DNA of 31,763 nt from Bacteroidota bacterium (lineage in GTDB: Bacteria; Bacteroidota; Bacteroidia; Chitinophagales; LD1): positions 1-31,763 of the forward strand of contig JADJZU010000032.1 in assembly GCA_016715625.1 (NCBI GenBank), given 5' to 3'. The notes beneath the pieces are model-generated. The model did not search any database, was not told where the DNA came from, and was given only the letters and a program-made list of their open reading frames with translations. The position numbers and the translations under genes are program-made. Each line of letters opens with the position of its first letter. The first letter of the stretch is position 1. Below, one piece after another: positions 15,216-24,458 of this stretch.

Positions 15216-17214
15216 CTAGCGAGCCAGGCGTTCTAACTCCGTGATGCGCTTTTGCTGCGCCTCTACCATGGCTTTCAGTTCTTGCACGGCCTTTACCAGC
15301 GGCACCACAAACTGTGCATAGCCCAGGCCGTAAGTATCCTGCTTGTTTTGCGGTTTATAGATTCCGTCAAAATCATAGCCCAGCGAATCGGCCAGGGCTT
15401 CTACTTCCTGTGCCAGAAAACCACTGCTGCGTTTGCCGCTGGCATCCTGTGCCCGAAGCTTGGCCACGTAATCTTCATCTTGCCCTTCGCCTATGTGTAG
15501 GCTGTATTTTTCTTTTTGAAACAGATAGGTAACCGGGCGCAGCTTATCAACAAAGCTAAGCCCGGGCACATTATCGGCTACATCAGTTTTAAAACGCGCA
15601 TCACTGGTGTTGAAGTTGACCGCACCAAAAATGCCCACTACAGCTGTGTTACCTACCCTTACATTGTTATCCGCTGTCGCAATCGCATTATACCCCAGGG
15701 CAGTTGCATTATCTGCAGTAGCAGTTGTGCTGCAGTTAAAACCAATACCCGTGCACATTTTGCCGGTGGTGAGGCCGTCTAAAGCCAAACCTCCCACAGC
15801 GGTATTGCGCTTACCTGTGCCGGTACTGTTGCCATCGTTAGGGTTGCAAATTGCTAATGCCTCAAAACCTACAGCGGTGTTGTAAGCATTGTAAACCGCA
15901 CCACTGTTATTAAAACTCATGTTATTTAAAGCACTATTACCAACTGCTACATTTCGGCTGCCATGCAGGCTATTTTCCAATGCCTGTGTGCCCAGCGCGG
16001 TATTATTGTTGCCGATGGTATTATCATTCAACGCTGTATATCCGATGGCCACATTGTTATCTCCTGTAGAATTATCGTACATGGCTTTACTGCCGACAGC
16101 AGTATTTCTGGTTCCTTTATTGAAGAATAGGGTAGTATTCCCCAGGGCAGTATTATGGCTTGCGGTATCATTTAGATTAAGAGCGTAGGAGCCTACGGCA
16201 GTGTTACAATAACCGGACGAGTTATTAACTAAAGAATAACCTCCTATGGCAGTGTTAGCAAACCCAACTGTGTTTAATTTGAGCGATTCATATCCGATTG
16301 CAATGTTGTGAATACCCGAGCTATTTGACGATAAAGCGTCAAATCCAATAGCAATCTGGTCAGAACTGCCGGTATCAGCATTTAAAGCGTTTATCCTATA
16401 GCGACATTGCCATTACCCGACTTATTTGCTTAAGTGCATTGTTGCCCAGAGCCACATTGTAATCACCTGACGTATTGTTTTTAGATGCATTAAAGCCTAC
16501 CGCAGTATTCATTATGCCAGTAGTATTGAAATATAAGGACGAGTAGCCCACAGAAGTACTATTATATCCGGTTCTGTTATTAACCATGGCCTTAGAACCG
16601 ATTGCTGTGTTTCTATTGCTGAGATGAGCGTATGATGCCGTGCCATTGTAAAATAATGCACTATCGCCAATGGCTACCAAATAGTAGTGAGAGCTATCGC
16701 TGTATAAAGCATTGTTACCAATGGCAATATTTGTAAAACCGGTGGTGTTGCATTTCATTGCTCTATATCCTATAGCGATATTATTATCACCGGTAGTGTT
16801 ACTATATAATGCTTCATAACCAATCGCGCTATTATTAAACCCATTTAAACTACTAAACAGTGCACGGCTGCCCAAAGCAACGTTATTGCCTCCTGACGTC
16901 CCACTTTGCAAAGCCCATTGACCTATAGCCACATTACCGGTAGCAAAGCTAGTGCTGCCACCTGCTTTGTAACCTAAAAACACATTGTTAGCAGCACTGT
17001 CAATACGCCCGGCTGTTACGTTGCCTATTCTAAAGTTAATGGGGCGCATGTCGGTGGTGCCAATAAAATGAGTGCCGTCTGCAGTGTTGGCATTACCGGT
17101 AGTTTTCCAAAAAACGCCTGCCCCTGTGGGTAATGTGGCGGGATTTTGCTGCTCAGCCTGCGCAAAAGCAAAGACAGGTGAAAACAACAGAAAAAAACGC
17201 AAAAGATATTTCAT
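15216..17214 (-). pseudogene. YadA-head/S74 surface protein 2, frameshifted
   Basis: A paralogue of the neighbouring S74 gene, about 666 residues when reassembled. The N-terminus is nearly identical (MKYLLRFFLLFSPVFAFAQA, NPATLPTGAGVFWKT, DGTHFIGTTD), followed by many head repeats (NTAVGSKAM, NVAIGYTALND, NTALGTQALEN) and an S74 tail. The tail is of a different subtype from copy 1: TSDARFKTDVADNVPGLSFVDKLRPVTYLF, then GFLAQEVEALADSLGYDFDGI and a C-terminal coiled coil (VQELKAMVEAQQKRITELERL). The frame breaks twice within about 40 bases (near 16400 and 16430); adding one base at each would restore one continuous frame, which I followed by translation through 16082-16400. Expected to be an outer-surface trimeric fibre. 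The double-hairpin element follows directly. Confidence 0.85.
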
Positions 17215-17310
17215 GGAAATCTGTTTTGTATGTAACGGGTCAGGTTCCTGATAACAAGGTTGCTAAAGTGCATGCAAGGGTTTACAAACTAACCCCCTAA
17301 TTCGGGGGGT
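17215..17310 (-). promoter_or_regulatory. Upstream module of S74 gene 2, shared with divergent LuxR gene
   Basis: Counterpart of 14819-14917. The palindrome at 17292-17310 has arms ACCCCC and GGGGGT around TAATTC. Compared with copy 1, a T-A pair in the stem has become C-G, a compensatory change. TTTG (17285-17288, minus strand), a 19-base spacer and TAGCAACC (17258-17265) are at the same spacing as in copy 1. The divergent LuxR-type gene begins 6 bases beyond the palindrome, so this block lies between two divergent genes. Confidence 0.5.
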
Positions 17311-17315
17311 AAGCA

Positions 17316-18834
17316 ATGTGCAGACAATATTATTCTTGCACCATGGCCCCAAAGCCTGAACTACTATCACTGCGCGATGAACTGCTGACACAATTGGATA
17401 AGCGCGAAATGGAGAGCGCACAGAAAGTCATTGACAGAGCAAAGGCAATAGCTGCACTGTCTAAGGTTGCCGATGACAAAGGTACCGTATGGCAGATGGA
17501 AGCTGAGCTACAACGCACGTTGCTTCAATATACTGCTTCACTTACAGCCTTTGATAAGGCTATTTCCATTTTCAGAAAAAACACATAACCACGCAGCACA
17601 TATACAGGCACTACTCGGCAAGGCAGGAGTTTACTATACCAAAGGCGAACACAGACCTGCCGTAGCACTTTGTTCCAAGGCTGCAGATTTGTCCCGTGAA
17701 CATCCAACTCCGGTATTAGTTCAGGCCACCATAGCAAAAATTGCCGGTCTGGCTCGACACAAACAGGTCAGGTTGCCGAGGCAGTAAGACACACAGAAAA
17801 TGCCATAGAACTTTACTGCTGAAAAAATCAACGACAACTGGCAGGCACTTATCAAAACCTGGCGCTGGCACAACTTGCCATGGGCGATTTCAAAAAAGCT
17901 ACGGAAACTGCGCTCAATGCAATCATGGTTTGAACAGCTACAGTTGTTTCTTACTGCTGCCAGTGCACTGGAACTGTTAGAACCATTACCAGCGAAAATG
18001 GCAATCCCCATAAAGCTTTGGAGTATCTTCAAAAAGCTAAATCCATTCGCGAGCAGCATAATGATCAAAAAGGGTCTTTTTCACATTCAGCAATATCCTC
18101 AGGCACTCCGGGCAGCTCAAACAGCAATGCAAATGGTGCAGCAGCAGAACCGCACGGCCGAACTCTGTCGTGTTCACATTTGTATGGCATCGGTGTATAT
18201 TGAAACAGAAGAATGGGACAGCGCACTGGAACACTGCAATGCAGCACAGTTACTGGCTCATCAAAACCATGACGCCCGAACTGAAGCAGAAGTTAAGAGC
18301 ATACATGGTAAACTTTGCCTGCGCACAAGACAATACAAAAAGGGCAAACAGCTGCTGGAGGAATCTGCCGCCATGGGCCGCGAAAAAGAACTTTGGCCGC
18401 ATGCACAAAAATGCGAAGAACTACTGTATGAAATTGCAGGAGCAGAAGGCAACGCTACGGCTGCCTTACACCATTGCCGGCAGGTAACGGCTTTGAGGCA
18501 ACAACAACTCGACATACAAATTCAGCAACGTATGCTGCTTCTGCAGATGCAGTTTGATACACACCAAAAAGATGCCGAACTGGACCGTCTGCGGGAACAA
18601 TACAGTGCCATTACCACCATCAAAAGAGAAACGGCCGGTAACTATCGCCTGACTCCACGTGAGCAATCCATTCTGGAATTATTGGCGCAGGGGCTCAGCT
18701 ACAAGCAAGCAGCTGCAAAGTTGGGCATCTCTTACGAAACCACCCGCGAACATATAGCCAACCTTTATAAAAAACTAAGTGTAGGCACTAATACAGAAGC
18801 CGTAGCCAAAGCAGTGAAGGAGGGATTAGTTTAA
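17316..18834 (+). pseudogene. TPR-containing LuxR-type regulator, broken
   Basis: A regulator with an N-terminal tetratricopeptide-like array and a C-terminal LuxR-type helix-turn-helix. The HTH is intact: LTPREQSILELLAQGLSYKQAAAKLGISYETTREHIANLYKKLSVGTNTEAV. The TPR part is readable only in pieces: AFDKAISIFRK, then NHAAHIQALLGKAGVYYTKGEHRPAVALCSKAADL, then NQRQLAGTYQNLALAQLAMGDFKKATETALNAI, then ALEYLQKAKSIREQHN, then LFHIQQYPQALRAAQTAMQM. Frames change near 17578 (A run), 17755, 17932 and 18068 (A run), with an in-frame TGA near 17820. It has no receiver domain or signal peptide, unlike many Bacteroidota TPR-LuxR proteins that carry a membrane segment. It is divergent from S74 gene 2. Start is 17316 or 17343. 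Confidence 0.75.
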
Positions 18835-19080
18835 TCCAACCATCACTTAAATATTTGCGCATGCTCTATCGCTCATACAGTTTTTTCAGCATATCACGAA
18901 TGGATGATTCGTCATTATTCATTGCTCATTTCCTTACAGGTAACTAATGTACCCTATCGCAACAGCTTTGGCAGGCATACACCCACTCACCAGAGGCCAA
19001 GCTGCTGCAGGGCAAAACCCATTGAGGGGCTGCATTGACTCCTAAAATCTTTTAGTATTGCGGCCTTAAAATTTTGTGGT

Positions 19081-19738
19081 ATGTGGAGTAAACCAACCAG
19101 CCCCCTGCGGGCCTTCTTCTGGGTAATGTGTATGGGTGTGGCTCTGTCGGCATCGGCCCAAAAGACTGCGGCCAACCTGATAGTGGAGGGTTTTAACCAG
19201 GGCAACACCGGCTTTGCCGAGCTGATGAAGCAAACCTATGTGGAAAGCAACCTTTGTTTCTTGAATGATTCGGTAGTAAAACAATTCGGTGGCGTAAAAC
19301 GCCCCTGGTTTTCTTTTCTTCGACAATCGCGAATCGGTGCTGGCTCGGGCGTTAAGTTTACGCAAAACACCATGCGGATAGAAGGTACCACATAGAAACA
19401 GGCGATAAAAAAATGGGACGAGGTAAAGGAGTATCTGCTCACCGGCCCCAAGAAGCTGAATGATCTACTTCGACCGTTTGTTTTGGCACCGGCCTGCAGC
19501 ACACGGTGGTATATGAGTTTGACCCGAACGATGAGCGCAACAACGGATGGACCGCCCCGCGCTTTAAGGTATATTTTTACCCCAAAACACTCACCCTGCC
19601 CCAAAGCCGCACGGTGGCTAACATCGAGCAGCAACTGGAAATCGTTCCCTTTACTTCAGCATGGAGATTCACAAGCGCCCCTTTAGCAACTACTACTATA
19701 TGCTGTATGTGGTGTCGGGCGCCAGCGAGCAGCAGTAG
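19081..19738 (+). pseudogene. Exported protein of unknown family, broken
   Basis: About 219 residues if repaired. It starts MWSKPTSPLRAFFWVMCMGV and reads into LSASAQ, a signal peptide. The first frame continues TAANLIVEGFNQGNTGFAELMKQ, meets a TAG at 19393, and reads on in the same frame as KQAIKKWDEVKEYLLTGPKKLNDLL. It then shifts near 19490 to VVYEFDPNDERNNGWTAPRFKVYFYPKTLTLP, and shifts again near 19660 to a final MEIHKRPFSNYYYMLYVVSGASEQQ. Each piece looks coding (good amphipathic pattern, no repeats), but I do not recognise a family. The 246-base gap before it shows nothing. Probably periplasmic or surface-exposed. Confidence 0.5.
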
Positions 19739-19830
19739 TTTCTCTTCAGGTATCCATCGCCTTCCTGAAAGATACTGTTGCAAACGGTTACAGCAGGGTT
19801 GACGAATGTCAGTGCCGGAGATGAGCCTCC

Positions 19831-19838
19831 TATCTTTG
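19831..19838 (+). promoter_or_regulatory. Candidate -7 box for the S8 gene
   Basis: TATCTTTG matches TAnnTTTG exactly and is the same octamer as the rpoB -7 box. It lies 54 bases before the start of the S8 gene. No TTTG is found 19 bases upstream, so this is only a half match. Confidence 0.35.
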
Positions 19839-19891
19839 CAACTATCAGCATGTTCATCTTTACACGGTTTAAATCACCCAAAACCGATAAC

Positions 19892-21394
19892 ATGAAAAAA
19901 ACATGCAATGGGCAATCCTTTTCATCACCCCTGATAGGGATGCAGGCCTGCAAAAAGATACGAACAATCATACCACCGATTTAATGAGCGAGCGGTGGGT
20001 TCACGGGGCCGTATCCGAGATGGCCGCGGTCAGCTTTACCTATAACAGTCAGCCACAGACAGTCAATGCTTTGGCGGATAATACATCGCTTTTATGCAGG
20101 GCACTTCCAGAAACAGATGCCACGCAAGTAATCAATGATAACGAGGCACCATTCTGCTAAAAATACCGGCCCGTGGGTTATTATTTAATTGAAACAACAG
20201 TGCCGCTGCATCCACCTTTATGGCCGCTATGCAAAGCAATGGCCTGGTGGATTTAATGGCTCCGCATACGATGATGTATCCCAAAGCGGGGCTTTGTGCT
20301 GGACCATTGCCAGATGGACCACGGAATAGCGGTGCAGGCCACCCTTACCAAAGTGCCATGGCACCGTGGAACGATGTGCGAGCATTACTACGGTTAAAAA
20401 ACAACATCGTGTATGGTTCCGATGCCGCCATCATTCACGGCATTATTGACGAGGGAAACAAAACAAACAGACCTACGTTTATCAACCTGTCCTTTAACGG
20501 AGGACTGGAACGCAATACCGACTACGACTATAACACCCTCACCCAGGCAGAGAAAGACACGTTTTTTTTCAACTATTATTGGAACATGACCAATGTGCTG
20601 ATGAGTGTGGCGGCACTGCGCGATGAATACCGGCAGAACCTGGTGATTACCATCGCAGCGGGAAATGAAAATTTCGACCTCACCGGTATGATGGAGCTAC
20701 TGCGGCAACGACCGCGCATCGCCAACATTCTGCGCGACAATGTGCTCATTGTATCTACCGAAAAAATACAGGGCATACATGCCAACTATGCCTACAACGA
20801 CCCGGATGTGGTGGTGCTGAATAACGATTCGGCCTATATGGGCAGTTCACTGGCCACCCCATGTGCCATGGGGTACATTCAGGATATTGTAAACACTCAG
20901 GGAGTTAGTCCGCGCGAGGCGCTTCAGGCTATGAAAGCAGCTTCGTGGATGTTGCCCGACAGAGAGGTAACACTCAATAATGCAAAAGGGCTGATTGGCG
21001 CCACCGTCTATTACGCAAAAGGCCCCTTTGCGGTAGATTCCCGCAGTAACTATACCCGGCCAGAACTACACGCTTACCGAACACGTGATTAATGAGGTAA
21101 AATCACCTACAGTCCCCACTACAACTACCCCTTTATAACATTCGGAGACTGCATGGAGAGCTGGACGTATTACGGCAATGGAACCCTTTACAGCCATAAT
21201 TATGATTGCGGGATTACGAATTACTATGTAGAAGATTCAGCAGATATAGTCACCTTCGACCCTGGATATACCAAACCCATAATGGCTTGGTGTTTAAGGG
21301 TAACAAATCAGCAGACGGCACTAAGATTAGCGGTCACTTCTGGATAGACTGGGACCCTAACAAAAAAGTGTACGTAGAGCTCATTAAACAGTAA
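19892..21394 (+). pseudogene. Subtilisin-like (S8) peptidase lipoprotein, broken
   Basis: Read across lesions: a lipoprotein signal with lipobox-like LIGMQAC followed by KKDTNNHTTD. Then SERWVHGAVSEMAAVSF, a frame change, and a long S8-like core at 20220-21092. The core shows FINLSFNGG, VITIAAGNEN (oxyanion-hole Asn), VLIVSTEKIQGIHANYAYN and the catalytic-Ser motif as GSSLATPCAMGYI (family form GTSxATP). A histidine motif (DHGIAVQATLTK) is readable near 20320 only in a different frame from the core. The catalytic Asp was not located. The C-terminus resumes in further frames (VEDSADIVTFDPGYTKP, then FWIDWDPNKKVYVELIKQ). Expected to be a surface or periplasmic protease; not functional as read. 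Confidence 0.65.
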
Positions 21395-21430
21395 TCAGGG
21401 GTTGTGCTTTGAGAGCTAATGTATGATTAG

Positions 21431-21488
21431 CGTCAATCATCGGGTTGACGCTGGTCAACTCAGGAGCGAATGTGTCCATGTACCTTTG
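21431..21488 (+). promoter_or_regulatory. Clustered GTCAA dyads and -7 box upstream of T9SS cargo gene
   Basis: Two overlapping inverted repeats: CGTCAA-N8-TTGACG (21431-21450) and GTTGAC-N4-GTCAAC (21444-21459), together three GTCAA/TTGAC sites. They are followed by TACCTTTG (21481-21488), an exact TAnnTTTG -7 match, 18 bases before the gene start. No TTTG lies at the expected -33 position. The layout suggests a regulator-dependent promoter; which regulator is unknown. Confidence 0.4.
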
Positions 21489-21505
21489 TCTAAAACTATT
21501 CCACG

Positions 21506-24286
21506 ATGAAACACTCATTACTGACCCTATGCCTTTCGCTGTTGATATGCACGACAGCCGATGCGCAACACTTTAAGAGATTAATGGACTTTGACATAAA
21601 CAATGGCAACGGTCCAAGATCTGCGCTGATACCCGTAAACGGTTTCTTGTATGGTACCGCAGAATACGGGGGCACTTCCCCCAGCGATGGTACTATCTAC
21701 CGGGTAAAGCCCGATGGCACGCAGGATTCGGCAGTCTACCTCTTTCAACCTCAATTCAGCAGCGTACCGGCCGGTAAACGTGCCACCGGTGGACTTTACT
21801 TTGACGGAACCTATCTGCGGAATGACCCAATACGGTGGAGTGAATAATACGAACGGAGGCGTTATTTATAAAGTACTGCCGGATGGAAGTGGATTTACAG
21901 TATTGCTTGTTTTTGATGATTACTCCGGTTTTGGTACCACCGGCAAGCGACCGAAAGGCTCTTTGATATCAGACGGCACCTATTTGTATGGCATGACAGA
22001 GTATGGCGGTCAGTTTGATAAGGGAACTATCTTTAAAATATTGCCCGATGGTACCGGCTTTACCAAGTTGTTGGATTTTAACGGCAGCAATGGTTATCGT
22101 CCCTGGGGCAATTTGATTTATGATGGCAACTATTTATATGGCATGACTCCGTTCGGTGGCGCTTCGTGGAATGGCACAACTGCCTTCAAAACGTGCCCCT
22201 ATTCAGAATAAAACCGGATGGCACCGATTTCAGCACCTTGATTTCGTTCAATCCAGGTACCGGGCATCAGCCCAATGCTTCTTTGCTGATGCTGAATAAT
22301 AAGTTGTATGGCACTACGATAACGGACGGCCATCCGCAATCGGGCTGGGGCTTGGGTACCATCTTCAGCATAAATAAAGACGGCAGCAATTTTACCAAGC
22401 TCAAAGTGGTTGACGTAACTAATGCTGCAGATGGCTTGCAGCCCATCAGTTCGCTCACCTATGATGGAGTGTATCTCTATGGATTATGCTCCAGCGGCAC
22501 CAACTCGCTTGGGTTAATGTATAAGTTAAAGCCGGACAGCACCGATTTCAGAGTAGTGCACAACTTTACGGGTGATAGTATGGGCAGCCGACCTTATGCG
22601 GATCTATACTTTGATGGCACTTTCCTGTATGGCAGCACGGCTGAAGGTGGTGCGTATAATTACGGTATGGTGTATAAAGGTTTTTCGCTCAGCATTTCAA
22701 CCGAGCAAACAAGCCCCGCCTCCTGCAGCTATTCGTGCGATGGTATCGCTACGGTGAATGTTGAGCGCGGCTTTGCCCCTTACACTTACTTATGGAGCAA
22801 CGGGCAAACGACACCTACTGCCACCGGACTATGTGCGGGTCAGTATTCTGTTACCGTTACCGATAGCCTGGGCAGTATTGACTCTTCGCGTGACCATTAC
22901 AGCGCCCGAAGCGCTAAACACTACTATTAGCAAAGTGCCGTTTAGATGCTCCGGGAGTGCCAATGGTACGGCTACTGTTGTAGCATCGGGTGGCACATCC
23001 CCTTATGTTTATGTATGGAGCAACGGTCAGCAAAATTCCACCGCCACAGCCTTAGGACCCGGTTTGTATTCGGTCACCGTTACCGATAGCCACAACTGCA
23101 CCATCACCAATCAAATTAACCAAAACTATCAACCCGTGTATGATGCACAGGTGTTTTTATCCAATATTGCCGCGGTAGATGAAGCCGAGTAGACCCTTCT
23201 TTCGGCACCTACTATGATTATGACTTACCGGGCAGCATACAAGCACTGGCAGACAATCCGTTCAATTTGGTAAACCGGGCAAACACGCCCGCTTCCAAAA
23301 TACAATCCAAGAATATGAAGTCGAACGGGCAGTCTTATTGTAAGCGGTAACTGTGTTGTCCGTAGCAATAGCGCCTACATCACGATTACAGACAGCCTGT
23401 CTAATCTCAACAACATAGCCTGGAATGGCAGTGCGTGGTCCTCCGATGAATTTGAAGTTTACATACATCCCAACGCACGCGGGGTCAATCTTTACTTTGA
23501 CTTTGTAGTGAACGAAAACAACAACCATTACACCAACACCTGTCTTTCGCTTCCGCTAATGCCGCTGAATACTTTCCTCCTACAGCTAATACGGTGAGTG
23601 ATGATAACAATGGCGACAGTCAGGGGAATAATGATGGCACCTGCAATGATGGCGAAACGATTGAGTTTTATCCACTCCTTAATAGCATTACAGACCTGAA
23701 CGCCAAGTATGTAAAAGGCACCTTCAGCAATATGGACAGCCTGCATTTTATTGAAGTATGGGACAATCACCCGGGAGCGAATGGCACCGTATACAATAGC
23801 AGTTGGTGGAATTATGCTTTTGGTTTACCCAATACGATACCGGCCGGTGAAACAAATATGTCGCCCGAGTTTGATTTTGTGTTTGACATCAACGATTCTA
23901 TAGAACACTCCAACTTTTACTTATACACGACTCTCTATGGCGGCTTTAATCTCTTTCCGGATACAACGGTACTTACTCTGGTTAAATGGGCCTTACCCTA
24001 CCGATTCAATCCCGTTGGTTCCGGTATGGCAACCGCTGTGCCCGAGCTGCAGTTTGGTCTATCTCCCAATCCCACGAATGGAATGCTGATGGTAAACATG
24101 CAACAGTTTCAGCCATACAATACGGAGTTAACTATATACAATGTATCGGGTCAGCTACTTAAAAAGACAGCATGTACGAATGCAAAAGAAATCATTGACA
24201 TGCGTGTTTTCGAGGATGGAGTCTACTTCATTGAACTGAAGAACAGGAATGGCTTGTCTGTAAAAAGACTTGTGTTACAGAAGTAA
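21506..24286 (+). pseudogene. Type IX-secreted surface protein with SprB repeats, broken
   Basis: About 925 residues if repaired. A signal peptide (MKHSLLTLCLSLLICTTADA) is followed by about nine blade-like repeats of the form LYGMTEYGGxxDKGTIFKILPDGTGF, resembling the TIGR03803-type beta-propeller repeats. Two SprB-type repeats follow (CDGIATVNVERGFAPYTYLWSNGQTTPTATGLCAGQYSVTVTDSLG and its neighbour, only the first few residues of each being invariant), then a beta-rich region, then a C-terminal sorting domain (LSPNPTNGML, YNVSGQLLKK, GVYFIELKNRNG, KRLVLQK). The sorting domain predicts export by the type IX system and cell-surface or extracellular location. Frames change near 21820 (about two bases missing within TATGG/TACGG), 22185, 22890, 23190, 23340 and 23550. 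Secretion genes are not in this window. Confidence 0.85.
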
Positions 24287-24407
24287 CCCTATTCTACGAA
24301 CATCCATGATTCAAACCCCTCCGGGAATGGCTTGTATGGTTGCCTGTTATTGCTTACGCTTTGAAAACCTTCTTACACTTATGCCATGATTCCCCATCAC
24401 ATAACAT

Positions 24408-24439
24408 AAAAAAAGCCACCGCTACGCGGTGGCTTTTTT
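24408..24439. terminator. Bidirectional intrinsic terminator after rpoB
   Basis: A strong hairpin with arms GCCACCGC and GCGGTGGC, a 3-base loop TAC, and A/T tracts on both sides, so it works in both directions. It lies 20 bases past the rpoB stop on the minus strand and about 120 bases after the T9SS cargo gene on the plus strand. It ends the rpoB transcript where rpoC would normally begin. Confidence 0.92.
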
Positions 24440-24458
24440 ATAAGTAGGTGAAGAGCGA

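Noticed and set aside
13200..16100. Dense short repeats suggestive of a CRISPR or tandem-repeat array
   Set aside because: The periodicity is degenerate and in frame with YadA-like head repeats (NTAVG/NVAIG); there are no identical repeats with unique spacers.
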